From positions 19,772-83,771 of the forward strand of contig NZ_FMAH01000032.1 in assembly GCF_900094545.1 (NCBI RefSeq): DNA of 64,000 nucleotides, read 5' to 3'. Position 1 is the first letter of the stretch. Every line of letters starts with the position of its first letter. Shown piece by piece: positions 42,206 to 50,891 of this stretch. Under the pieces are notes generated by a model, which searched no databases, was not told where the DNA came from, and saw only the letters and a list, made by a program, of their open reading frames with translations. This DNA comes from Martinezella miluonensis. Its GTDB lineage: Bacteria; Pseudomonadota; Alphaproteobacteria; Rhizobiales; Rhizobiaceae. The position numbers and the translations under genes are program-made.

Positions 42206-42228
42206 GGGGCGGCCAAACCGCCCCTTTC
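42206..42228 (+). terminator. intercistronic terminator between choX and choW
   Basis: GGGGCGG (42206-42212), loop CCAAA, CCGCCCC (42218-42224), then TTTCT. It is a good partial terminator within the choXWV operon and should reduce choWV relative to choX expression or protect the choX 3' end. Confidence 0.7.
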
Positions 42229-42360
42229 TCTTCCGTGAACGGACTGCTTCCTTCGCGTCGCGCCATCCCTAGGACAACGGTCCGTATGGCGTGACAGACC
42301 GTTATTCTTCGGCGGCGCTTTCCGGAATATACGATACCATCGGAATAGCCGCCCCCAATC

Positions 42361-43218
42361 GTGGGCAAAGACGTGAACTGGTTAACCGATTACCGCCTCC
42401 CCATCGGGCCATGGGCCAAAGCTGTCGTGGACTGGCTGACGACCAACGTCACATGGTTCTTCGACGGCCTTTCCTTCGTCGTCGCACATGTCATCAACGC
42501 GTTGCTGTTCCTTCTGCAGGCGCCGCATCCGCTGATCGTCGTCGTCGTTTTTGCCGCCGTTGCCTACTGGATGCGCCGAAGCGCCGGGGTCACGGCCCTC
42601 ACCTTCATCGGCCTGCTCATCACGATCAACCAGGGTTATTGGAAGGAAACAACCGAGACGCTGGCGCTGGTGCTGGCCTCGACCTTCGTGAGCATGCTTG
42701 TCGGCGTGCCGCTCGGCATCGCTGCCGCCCGTCGGCCCTGGCTCTTCGCCTTCATGCGGCCGATCCTCGACCTGATGCAGACCATTCCGACCTTCGTCTA
42801 CCTGGTGCCGGCCATGATCCTGCTCGGCCTCGGCATGGTGCCCGGCCTCGTTGCGACGGTCGTCTTCGCCATCCCCGCCCCGATCCGCATGACCCGTCTC
42901 GGCATCATCTCCACGCCTCCTTCTCTGGTGGAAGCAGCGGAATCGTTCGGCGCCACGCCACGGCAGGTGCTGCGCAAGGTGGAGCTGCCCTTCGCTATGC
43001 CGCAGATCATGGCAGGTCTGACGCAGACCATCATGCTGTCGCTCTCGATGGTATCCATCGCCGCACTCGTCGGAGCTCCCGGCCTCGGCGTGCCGGTTCT
43101 GCGCGCGCTGAATAGCGTCAACGTTGCCAAGAGCTTCGACTCTGGTGCCTGCATCGTCATCCTGGCGATCATTCTCGACCGTATGTTCCGCGCCCCCGGC
43201 GAAGGAGATCGCTCATGA
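42361..43218 (+). CDS. choW: choline ABC transporter permease
   Basis: A 285-residue inner-membrane permease with about six helices. The EAA loop is visible in FGATPRQVLRKVELPFAMPQIMAGL (about 198-222). LLITINQGYWKETTETLALVLAST and RRPWLFAFMRPILDLMQTIPTFVYLVP match ProW/ChoW-type proteins. The start is uncertain: GTG 42361 is given and GTG 42373 would begin MNWLTDYRLPIG, nearer to S. meliloti ChoW; neither has a strong ribosome-binding site. The stop overlaps the choV ATG by four bases. Confidence 0.9.
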   Translation: MGKDVNWLTDYRLPIGPWAKAVVDWLTTNVTWFFDGLSFVVAHVINALLFLLQAPHPLIVVVVFAAVAYWMRRSAGVTALTFIGLLITINQGYWKETTETLALVLASTFVSMLVGVPLGIAAARRPWLFAFMRPILDLMQTIPTFVYLVPAMILLGLGMVPGLVATVVFAIPAPIRMTRLGIISTPPSLVEAAESFGATPRQVLRKVELPFAMPQIMAGLTQTIMLSLSMVSIAALVGAPGLGVPVLRALNSVNVAKSFDSGACIVILAIILDRMFRAPGEGDRS

Positions 43219-44264
43219 CCACCGCTGTCGCATTCAACAATGTCAGCATCATTTTCGGCGATCGCCCCGATGCCGCACTGAAACTCGTCGACGGCGGCAA
43301 GTCGCGTGACGAAATCGGCAAGTCCACAGGCATGGTGCTTGGCGTCGCCAACGCTTCGCTGGAGATCGAGGAAGGTGAAATCCTCGTCCTCATGGGCCTC
43401 TCCGGCTCGGGAAAATCGACGCTGCTGCGCGCCGTCAACGGCCTCGCCCCTGTCGTGCGGGGCGAGGTCGTCGTCAATACCAAGAACGGCCCCGTCAATC
43501 CCTATGCCTGCAATCCCAAGACACTGCGCGATCTGCGTATGCACACGGTCTCGATGGTGTTCCAGCAGTTCGCGCTGCTGCCGTGGCGCACCGTCGCCGA
43601 CAATGTCGGCTTCGGCCTTGAGCTTGCCGGCGTTCCGGAAGCCGAGCGCAAGAAACGCGTCGGCGAACAGCTCGAACTCGTCAACCTCACGCAATGGGCC
43701 AATCGCAAGGTCAACGAGCTTTCGGGCGGCATGCAGCAGCGCGTCGGCCTTGCGCGCGCTTTTGCGACCGGCGCCCCGATCCTGCTGATGGACGAGCCGT
43801 TCTCCGCGCTCGACCCATTGATCCGTACCCGCCTTCAGGACGAACTGCTTGAATTCCAGCGCCGCCTGAAGCGCACGATCCTCTTCGTCAGCCACGATCT
43901 AGACGAGGCCTTCCGCATCGGCAACCGCATTGCCATCATGGAAAGCGGCCACATCATCCAGTGTGGAACGCCGCAGGAGATCGTCAAGAACCCGGCCGAT
44001 CAGTACGTGGCGGATTTCGTACAGCACATGAACCCGATCAGCATGCTGACGGCGCGCGACGTCATGCAGCAGGGCGTCGGGCACTCGGCCAATGGCGGTT
44101 CCGTTACCGCCACGGCAACCGCCGCCACGCCGCTCGTCGATATCCTCGACGCCCTCACCCGCCAGCCGGGCAATATCGGCGTTGTTGACAACGGCACGAT
44201 TATCGGAACGATCTCTGCACAAGACGTCGTGGCTGGTCTCACCAGCCACCGGCGAAGGGAGTAG
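43215..44264 (+). CDS. choV: choline ABC transporter ATP-binding protein
   Basis: A 349-residue ATPase. Walker A is GLSGSGKSTLLRAVNG (about 61-76), the Q-loop MVFQQFALLPWRTV, signature LSGGMQQRVGLARAFA and Walker B ILLMDEPFSALDPLIR. The C-terminal 60 residues (VDILDALTRQPGNIGVVDNG) form a partial CBS-like regulatory tail, typical of ProV/OpuAA members. The four-base overlap with choW implies translational coupling. It energises choline import with ChoXW. Confidence 0.94.
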   Translation: MTTAVAFNNVSIIFGDRPDAALKLVDGGKSRDEIGKSTGMVLGVANASLEIEEGEILVLMGLSGSGKSTLLRAVNGLAPVVRGEVVVNTKNGPVNPYACNPKTLRDLRMHTVSMVFQQFALLPWRTVADNVGFGLELAGVPEAERKKRVGEQLELVNLTQWANRKVNELSGGMQQRVGLARAFATGAPILLMDEPFSALDPLIRTRLQDELLEFQRRLKRTILFVSHDLDEAFRIGNRIAIMESGHIIQCGTPQEIVKNPADQYVADFVQHMNPISMLTARDVMQQGVGHSANGGSVTATATAATPLVDILDALTRQPGNIGVVDNGTIIGTISAQDVVAGLTSHRRRE

Positions 44265-44300
44265 CCGTTCGCGACTGCTCCTCAATTCATGGAGCAGTCA

Positions 44301-44792
44301 ATGACCGATAAACCATCGGTAATCAGGGAAACGGACGAGGATGCGCGCAACCAAGCGCGCAACCTCATGCATACGGCCGCGCACGCAGCGCTGGCCGTCA
44401 TCGACCCCGAGACCGGATTTCCGTCCGTCAGCCGCGTTCTGACGGCCATGGATACCGACGGCGCACCCGTCATTCTCGTGTCAGGCCTTTCCTCTCATAC
44501 GAAGGCCTTGGTGAAAGACCCGCGCGCTTCGGCGCTATTCGGCGAACCCGGCAAGGGCGATCCCCTCGCCCATCCCCGCTTGACCGTGCGCTGCAGCGCC
44601 GAACGTGTCGACCGGCAAGGCGATGCCCATGCTCGCACTCGCGAGCTGTTCCTCGAACGTCACCCGAAGTCTAAGCTCTATATCGACTTTCCGGATTTTT
44701 GCTTTTTCCGCCTCGTTCCGCTCGATGCCAGCCTGAATGGCGGCTTTGGAAGGGCCTATATTCTGTCCGCGGAGGACTTAGTGATTCTCTAA
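44301..44792 (+). CDS. pyridoxamine 5'-phosphate oxidase-like (HugZ-type) flavin-binding protein
   Basis: A 163-residue split-barrel protein. ATG 44301 is chosen for GGAG six bases upstream. A-A-L-A-V-I-DPETGFPSVSRVLTAMDTDGAP at about 30-53 and SSHTKALVKDPRASALFGEPGKGDPLAHPRLTVRC (about 64-98) match the PNPOx family, in which FMN or heme is bound. The last 25 residues (FFRLVPLDASLNGGFGRAYIL) are typical of HugZ-like members. Whether it oxidises pyridoxamine phosphate or participates in heme handling is open. Confidence 0.85.
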   Translation: MTDKPSVIRETDEDARNQARNLMHTAAHAALAVIDPETGFPSVSRVLTAMDTDGAPVILVSGLSSHTKALVKDPRASALFGEPGKGDPLAHPRLTVRCSAERVDRQGDAHARTRELFLERHPKSKLYIDFPDFCFFRLVPLDASLNGGFGRAYILSAEDLVIL

Positions 44793-45159
44793 GCTGAAAA
44801 AATTTCTGTTGCAATAAGACCATACAATAGTGCGAGAATTAGTAGCCGAGCAGCCGGAGGTAGTGGCGACCATTATTGGTATGTTTCTATCCAACTACCC
44901 TGAAAGGGGGCCGATTTATGATCGATAAGCGATCATAACCGACCTATTTTGGGTTAATTGGTGTCCTGAAACGAGTCTCGGCCGCCCTTTATGACATCGC
45001 TTGACTGTCATACGTACATGCCTAAAACAGCATACCCGATACCTTAAATTTAGGTATATACAATCTTCGGCTCCTATTGGTATTGTTCAATATCGGTTTG
45101 GTACCGGCATAGCGATAGCACAATTTCTGATGTGCGCTCCGCACTGGGAAGTTTAAAAC
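44793..45159. other. nolR upstream region
   Basis: About 367 bases, AT-richer than its surroundings. It includes a perfect hairpin TATGATCG/CGATCATA (44917-44937), a NolR-type site at 45049-45064 and weak promoter-like elements. A six-codon ORF (MIDKRS, ATG at 44919) overlaps the hairpin behind AAAGGGGG. No RNA gene is evident. Confidence 0.45.
45049..45064 (+). promoter_or_regulatory. candidate NolR-binding site
   Basis: TTTAG, nine bases, AT: an exact fit to the published NolR consensus (A/T)TTAG-N9-A(T/A). It lies about 95 bases upstream of the nolR start, consistent with autoregulation. Confidence 0.5.
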
Positions 45160-45477
45160 ATGAAGACAAGAAATTTAGCCGAACACTCTAATGTTGCGGC
45201 GGCATTATTATCTGCAATGGCGAACCCAAAGCGTCTTTTGATTCTTTGCAGTCTTGTTAAAGGCGAGGTTCCTGTTGGCGTTTTGGCCAATCAAGTCGGA
45301 CTGAGCCAATCGGCACTTTCCCAGCACCTTTCGAAGCTTCGCGCTCAGAAGCTGGTGAAGACGCGCCGTGATGCTCAAACGATTTACTACTCCAGCACGT
45401 CGGAATCGGTCATCCGGGTTCTCGAAACGCTGGAAGACATTTATTGTGAACCTGAAAAAAGTAGATCGGCTGCCTAA
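45160..45477 (+). CDS. nolR: ArsR-type regulator, NolR homologue
   Basis: A 105-residue winged-helix protein. AALLSAMANPKRLLILCSLVKGEVPVG, LANQVGLSQSALSQHLSKLRAQKLVKTRRDAQTIYYSS are near-identical in pattern to S. meliloti NolR, which represses nod genes and other targets. Helix-turn-helix recognition is in GLSQSALSQHLSKL (about 47-60). Its codon use is less GC-rich than neighbours. A GGGAAG sequence precedes ATG 45160. It is followed by a strong terminator. No nod genes are in the window. Confidence 0.9.
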   Translation: MKTRNLAEHSNVAAALLSAMANPKRLLILCSLVKGEVPVGVLANQVGLSQSALSQHLSKLRAQKLVKTRRDAQTIYYSSTSESVIRVLETLEDIYCEPEKSRSAA

Positions 45478-45579
45478 GGCTTCAACAAGCCCCCAGCTTT
45501 GCCGGCGAACGATCTTGCCGGGACACTTTCTACCCCGGAAGATCGACTTTCTTTCATCACCACACGTTTAACTGCTTCG

Positions 45580-45609
45580 GCCGGCAAATCAGTGATTTGC
45601 CGGCTTTTT
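45580..45609 (+). terminator. nolR terminator
   Basis: GCCGGCAAAT (45580-45589), loop CAGTG, ATTTGCCGGC (45595-45604), then TTTTT. Ten perfect base pairs. Confidence 0.9.
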
Positions 45610-45830
45610 CATTTGTATCTCGGTACCAGCTGCGGACGGGCTGCTCTTACCGGGATCAAGTCCGATCAGCCGCCCAAGCAGACGCGGCCTTTCATGGCGC
45701 CCCCCTCCCCGATGCCATCTTTGCCTTGACGCCAAAAGGCCGGCTGATAATTTGACCAGGCAGTAAATATAATCGCGCGACGCTGCGCCGCGGACGGGAA
45801 ATGGCCCCCGAATGGCCATTGGAGAACAGC

Positions 45831-47159
45831 ATGTCGGACCGTTTGAATGCCACCCCCAACGATTTGCGCGCCTTCTGGATGCCGTTTACGGCCAACCGTC
45901 AGTTCAAGAAGGAACCGCGCCTCTTCGTCAGCGCCAAGGACATGTACTACACCACCCATGACGGTCGTCAGGTACTGGATGGAACTGCGGGACTGTGGTG
46001 CGTGAACGCAGGACATTGCCGCCCGAAGATAACCGAAGCCATTGGCCAGCAGGCCGGCGAGCTCGACTACGCTCCTGCCTTTCAGCTCGGCCACCCGAAG
46101 GCCTTCGAGCTGGCGAACCGGCTGGTCGATATCGCCCCCGAAGGGCTGGACCACGTCCTCTACACCAATTCCGGTTCTGAATCGGTCGAGACGGCCCTCA
46201 AGATCGCGCTTGCCTATCACCGCGTGAAGGGCAACGGCTCACGCTTCCGCCTCATCGGCCGCGAGCGCGGTTACCACGGCGTCAACTTCGGCGGCATCTC
46301 CGTCGGCGGCATCGTCTCGAACCGCAAAATGTTCGGCACGCTGCTGGCCGGCGTCGATCACATGCCGCACACGCACCTACCCGGCAAGAATGCCTTCACG
46401 CGCGGCGAGCCCGAGCATGGCGGCGATATCGCCAGCGAACTGGAGCGCATCGTCACGCTGCATGACGCCTCGACCATCGCGGCCGTCATCGTCGAGCCGG
46501 TTGCCGGCTCCACCGGCGTCCTCATTCCGCCGAAAGGCTACCTGCAGAAGCTGCGCGAAATCTGCACCAAGCACGGCATCCTCCTGATCTTCGACGAAGT
46601 CATCACCGGCTTCGGCCGCCTCGGCACCCCCTTTGCCGCTCAATATTACGACGTCAAGCCGGACATGATCACCACCGCCAAGGGCCTGACCAACGGCGTC
46701 ATTCCAATGGGTGCGGTCTTCGTCACCTCGGAAATTCATGATGCCTTCATGCAAGGCCCCGAGCACATGATCGAGTTCTTCCACGGCTACACCTATTCCG
46801 GCAACCCGATCGCGTCGGCCGCAGCACTTGCAACACTCGACACCTACAAGGAAGAAGGCCTGCTCACCCGCGCAGCCGACCTTTCAGACTACTGGGCCGA
46901 TGCCCTGCATTCACTCAAGGATTGCCCGAACGTCATCGACATCAGAAACACCGGCCTGATCGGCGCCATCGAGCTCGACCCCATCGCCGGCGAACCGACC
47001 AAGCGCGCCTTCACAGCCTTCCTCAAGGCCCACGAGAAAGGCTTGCTGATCCGCACCACCGGCGACATCATCGCACTCTCGCCGCCGCTGATCATCGAGA
47101 AACATCACATCGACGAGCTGTTCGGCAAACTCCGCGAGATCTTGCAGAATAATATCTAA
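45831..47159 (+). CDS. omega-amino acid--pyruvate aminotransferase (class III)
   Basis: A 442-residue PLP-dependent transaminase. ATG 45831 follows GGAGAACAGC. It starts like beta-alanine--pyruvate aminotransferases (LRAFWMPFTANRQF). YTNSGSESVETALKIA (about 108) binds the phosphate, HGILLIFDEVITGFGRLG (about 248) holds the pyridine-contact Asp, and the PLP lysine is in TTAKGLTNGVIPMG (about 283). It is likely to convert beta-alanine or taurine-like amines to semialdehydes. Its genomic neighbour is adenine deaminase, 93 bases downstream on the same strand. Confidence 0.92.
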   Translation: MSDRLNATPNDLRAFWMPFTANRQFKKEPRLFVSAKDMYYTTHDGRQVLDGTAGLWCVNAGHCRPKITEAIGQQAGELDYAPAFQLGHPKAFELANRLVDIAPEGLDHVLYTNSGSESVETALKIALAYHRVKGNGSRFRLIGRERGYHGVNFGGISVGGIVSNRKMFGTLLAGVDHMPHTHLPGKNAFTRGEPEHGGDIASELERIVTLHDASTIAAVIVEPVAGSTGVLIPPKGYLQKLREICTKHGILLIFDEVITGFGRLGTPFAAQYYDVKPDMITTAKGLTNGVIPMGAVFVTSEIHDAFMQGPEHMIEFFHGYTYSGNPIASAAALATLDTYKEEGLLTRAADLSDYWADALHSLKDCPNVIDIRNTGLIGAIELDPIAGEPTKRAFTAFLKAHEKGLLIRTTGDIIALSPPLIIEKHHIDELFGKLREILQNNI

Positions 47160-47252
47160 GGCATAAGCTCGAACACATCTGCGCCCCTCACGCCTTCTTT
47201 TGCATCAGCAGAAGAGCCGGCATGAGGGGCGATCCATATGCGAGGGACGAAG

Positions 47253-48950
47253 ATGACCACCAAACTCGAACGCTACATCGACCAGGGCGTCGGCCGCGAG
47301 CCTGCGGATATCGTGCTGAAGAACGGCCGGTTCTTCGATCTGGTGACGGGGGAGCTGGTCGCCTCGGATATCGCCATTTGCGGCGACCGCATCGTCGGCA
47401 CTTGCGGCGACTATCAAGGGCGCCGGGAGATCGACATCTCCGGCCGCATCGTCGTGCCCGGCTTCATCGACACCCATCTTCACATCGAATCCTCTTTGGT
47501 GACGCCGCTCGAATTCGACCGCTGCGTCCTGCCCTATGGCGTCACGACGGTCATCTGCGATCCGCATGAGATCGCCAACGTGCTGGGCACCGAAGGCATT
47601 CAGTATTTTTTGGATTCCTCCCTCGAAACGATCATGGACATCCGCGTCCAGCTCTCCTCCTGCGTGCCGGCAACGCATCTGGAAACCTCCGGCGCCGATC
47701 TGCCGATCGAAACGCTCTTGCCATTCCGCAACCATCCGCAAGTAATCGGCCTTGCCGAGTTCATGAATTTCCCCGGCGTGGTCCACAAGGATCCCGTCTG
47801 CATGGCGAAGCTCGAAGCTTTCCAGGGTGGCCATATCGACGGCCATGCCCCGCTGCTACGCGGCAACGATCTCAACGGCTATCTCTCAGCCGGCATCCGC
47901 ACGGAGCATGAATCGACGACCGCCGAGGAAGCGCTGGAGAAGATCCGCAAGGGCATGCATGTGCTGGTGCGCGAAGGCTCCGTCTCCAAGGATCTGCATG
48001 CGCTGATGCCGATCATTACCGAGCGCCTGTCGCCCCATCTCGCGCTCTGCACCGACGACCGCAACCCGCTCGATATCGCCGAGCAGGGCCATCTCGATTA
48101 CATGATCCGCACGGCAGTCGCGCATGGCGTGGAGCCCTTAGCGATCTATCGCGCTGCCTCCATCTCGGCCGCCCGCGCCTTCGGCCTGCGGGATCGCGGC
48201 CTGGTGGCGCCCGGCTGGCGCGCGGATCTCGTCGTCATTGACAGCCTGGAGAATTGCAAGGCCGAGATCGTCTTTTCCGCAGGAAGGCACGTGACGGCAG
48301 AGCTCTTCGCGACCCGCAATTCCGTCGCCCCGGTCGGTCTCGACAGCGTCAAGGCGCGCCCGATCAATGCCGCCGATTTCGGCGTGCCGGTGACAGAAGG
48401 CGAATGCTCCGTTATCGGCGCGACGCCCGGCAAGATCATTACCGAACATCGCCGCTATCGCCTGCCAACCAAGGGCAACCAGACCGATATCGACCTCGGC
48501 AACGATGTCATCAAGGTCGCCGTCATCGAGCGGCACGGCAAGAACGGCAACCACGCCAACGGCTTCGTCCAGGGTTTCGGGCTGAAGAAGGGCGCGATCG
48601 CCTCGACCGTCGGCCATGATAGCCACAATATCTGCGTCGTCGGCGTCAACGAGGACGATATGGCGCTTGCCGCCAATCGGCTGAGCGAAATCAATGGCGG
48701 CTTCGTCGTCGTCGAAGATGGCGTCATCACCGGCGAGATCGCCCTGCCCATAGCCGGCCTGATGAGCTTGGAGCCCTATGAAAGCGTGCGCGACACGCTG
48801 CATCATCTGCGCCAGGCTGCCTATGCCCTCGGTGCGACTCTGGAAGAGCCCTTCCTGCAGCTCGCCTTCCTGCCCCTGCCCGTCATCCCGCATCTGAAGA
48901 TATCGGACAGAGGTCTTGTCGACGTCGACAAGTTCATGCTGATCGGCTGA
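47253..48950 (+). CDS. ade: adenine deaminase
   Basis: A 565-residue amidohydrolase of the YicP type, deaminating adenine to hypoxanthine in purine salvage. The metal-binding GFIDTHLHIESS lies at about 74-85 and VICDPHEIANVLG at about 103. HIDGHAPLLRG (about 196) and LCTDDRNP (about 265) complete the binuclear site. The C-terminal half contains VGHDSHNICVVG. ATG 47253 follows GGGACGAAG; an upstream ATG at 47238 adds five residues. It is convergent with aglA, with no intergenic gap. Confidence 0.95.
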   Translation: MTTKLERYIDQGVGREPADIVLKNGRFFDLVTGELVASDIAICGDRIVGTCGDYQGRREIDISGRIVVPGFIDTHLHIESSLVTPLEFDRCVLPYGVTTVICDPHEIANVLGTEGIQYFLDSSLETIMDIRVQLSSCVPATHLETSGADLPIETLLPFRNHPQVIGLAEFMNFPGVVHKDPVCMAKLEAFQGGHIDGHAPLLRGNDLNGYLSAGIRTEHESTTAEEALEKIRKGMHVLVREGSVSKDLHALMPIITERLSPHLALCTDDRNPLDIAEQGHLDYMIRTAVAHGVEPLAIYRAASISAARAFGLRDRGLVAPGWRADLVVIDSLENCKAEIVFSAGRHVTAELFATRNSVAPVGLDSVKARPINAADFGVPVTEGECSVIGATPGKIITEHRRYRLPTKGNQTDIDLGNDVIKVAVIERHGKNGNHANGFVQGFGLKKGAIASTVGHDSHNICVVGVNEDDMALAANRLSEINGGFVVVEDGVITGEIALPIAGLMSLEPYESVRDTLHHLRQAAYALGATLEEPFLQLAFLPLPVIPHLKISDRGLVDVDKFMLIG

Positions 48951-50597
48951 TCAGGCGAGTTTGCCGCAATAAACATCCAGTGCGGCAAGCGCCACCGTCG
49001 ATCCTGCGTCGGCGGTGGTGAACCCCGGCATGGCGATCGTCTTGCCCAGCTTGAGATCCTTGGGCAAAGCGACCTTCACCGGCTTGCGGGACAGATTGAA
49101 GACGAATAGCACCGTCTCGCCATCCTTGGAGCGTGTGAAGGCAAGGACATCCTCCTCGGTATCGAGGAAAGTCATGTCGCCATCACGCAGCGCTGCATGC
49201 TCTGCACGGAAGGCCAGTGTCTCCCGATAGTGATGCAGCACCGAATCCTCGTCCGCCTCCTGCTTGTCGACCGCAAGCGCCGCATGCTGATAGGGAACCG
49301 GCAGCCATGACTTGTCGGCGGTCGTAAAGCCCGCATGGGCGCGGCTGGCCTCCCACGGCATCGGCGTGCGGCATCCGTCACGCCCCTTGAAAGCCGGCCA
49401 GAAGCGAATGCCGTAGGGATCGCGCAGATCCTCAAAGGCAAGCTCCGCCTCGGGCAGCCCGAGCTCCTCGCCCTGATACAGGCAAATCGAGCCGCGCAGG
49501 GTGGAGAGCAGCGAAATAGCGAGTTTTGCGACGCGCGGCTGCTCTTCCTCGCTCTCAGCAAAGCGGCTGACATGGCGCTGGACGTCATGGTTGGAGAAAG
49601 CCCAGCAGACCCAGCCGTCGACGACATTGTCCTGGAAATCGCTGACGCAGCGGCGGAAGTGCGCCGGCGTAAAATCGGGGCCCAGCAGGTCGAACGTATA
49701 GCACATATGCAGCTTGTCGCCGCCGCTGGTATAGGCCGCAACCGTCTGCAACGAGCGCGCGCCGTCGCCCACTTCGCCGACGGTCGCGCGGTTTTCGTAT
49801 TGATCGAGCAACGCTCGGAACCGCTTGAGGAAGCCGATATTCTCCGGCTGCGTCTTGTCGTAGAGATGGTTCTGCATCCCGTAAGGGTTGCTCTCGGGCG
49901 CATCGAGCCCGCTCGTCGCGACAAGAGCCGCCGGATTGTCCCGCAACTCCTTATCGCAGAAATAGTAGTTGACAGTGTCCAGGCGGAAGCCGTCCACGCC
50001 CCGGTCGAGCCAGAATTTCACGGCCGCCAGCACGGCATCCTGAACCTCGGGATGATGGAAATTCAGGTCGGGCTGCGACGTCAGGAAGTTGTGCTGGTAA
50101 TATTGCCGACGCACGCCATCCCATTCCCAGCCAGGCCCGCCGAAAATCGACAGCCAATTGTTCGGCGCCGTGCCATCCGGCTTCGGATCGGCCCAGACGT
50201 ACCAATCCGCCTTGGCATTGTCGCGACTTGCCCGGCTCTCCACGAACCAGGGATGCCGATCCGACGTGTGCGAAATCACCTGGTCGATAATGACCTTCAG
50301 CCCCAGCTCGTGCGCTGCCGCCATCATCTCATCGAAATCGGCCAGCGTGCCGAAAATCGGATCGACATCGCAATAATCGGCGACGTCATAGCCCATATCG
50401 GCCATCGGCGAAGTGAAGAAAGGCGCCAGCCAGATCGCATCGACTCCGAGTGCGGCAATGTGAGGCAGGCGTCGGGTAATCCCCTTTATGTCGCCTAGCC
50501 CGTTGGCATCCGTGTCTTGAAACGACCGCGGGTAGACCTGATAGATTACCGCCCCGCGCCACCAATCGGCTTGCGCCGCTTTATTCGTCGATTTCAT
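48951..50597 (-). CDS. aglA: alpha-glucosidase, GH13
   Basis: A 548-residue cytosolic enzyme hydrolysing alpha-glucosides such as sucrose or maltose. YQVYPRSFQDTDANGLGD begins the barrel. The nucleophile Asp is in VDGFRLDTVNYYF (about 210), the acid/base Glu in RATVGEVGDGARS (about 280) and the third Asp in CWAFSNHDVQRHV (about 340). It is the type encoded with agl alpha-glucoside transporters, which are not in this window. ATG 50597 follows GAGG at suitable spacing; the longer frame to 50900 is rejected because homology starts at 50597. Confidence 0.93.
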   Translation of the reverse strand: MKSTNKAAQADWWRGAVIYQVYPRSFQDTDANGLGDIKGITRRLPHIAALGVDAIWLAPFFTSPMADMGYDVADYCDVDPIFGTLADFDEMMAAAHELGLKVIIDQVISHTSDRHPWFVESRASRDNAKADWYVWADPKPDGTAPNNWLSIFGGPGWEWDGVRRQYYQHNFLTSQPDLNFHHPEVQDAVLAAVKFWLDRGVDGFRLDTVNYYFCDKELRDNPAALVATSGLDAPESNPYGMQNHLYDKTQPENIGFLKRFRALLDQYENRATVGEVGDGARSLQTVAAYTSGGDKLHMCYTFDLLGPDFTPAHFRRCVSDFQDNVVDGWVCWAFSNHDVQRHVSRFAESEEEQPRVAKLAISLLSTLRGSICLYQGEELGLPEAELAFEDLRDPYGIRFWPAFKGRDGCRTPMPWEASRAHAGFTTADKSWLPVPYQHAALAVDKQEADEDSVLHHYRETLAFRAEHAALRDGDMTFLDTEEDVLAFTRSKDGETVLFVFNLSRKPVKVALPKDLKLGKTIAMPGFTTADAGSTVALAALDVYCGKLA

Positions 50598-50891
50598 CAA
50601 GCCGCCTCGATATCGCACAAGGCCTCTCAGTTTGCATACTCGGACGCAGGCAGCAAGCCGCAATCGGTGACTGACCCGAATGCTACTGGCGAGCGTGTAA
50701 ATTCGCGCTATCAATTTTAGAGATTTATCAACATGGAAGTTCGCACCTGGATCATGTCCGTCTCTTTTGGGCTTGAATGCGACGCGGCTTCGGATAACTT
50801 CCGCCACTGACCTGCAAGGACAGGTCGCCTTAGGGATCAAAAATACCCCTGTAAAATCAGGGACAATAACTCCAGAAAGGTGGGAAAACAT
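50598..50891. other. divergent promoter region of aglA and oppA
   Basis: About 294 bases. No repeat or RNA gene is visible. It contains the oppA ribosome-binding site (GAAAGGTGGG) and presumably both promoters. I did not find a clean -35/-10 pair. Confidence 0.4.

Noticed and set aside
44919..44939. Six-codon ORF (MIDKRS) before nolR
   Set aside because: It has a ribosome-binding-like AAAGGGGG but coincides with a perfect palindrome, and is too short to support as coding.
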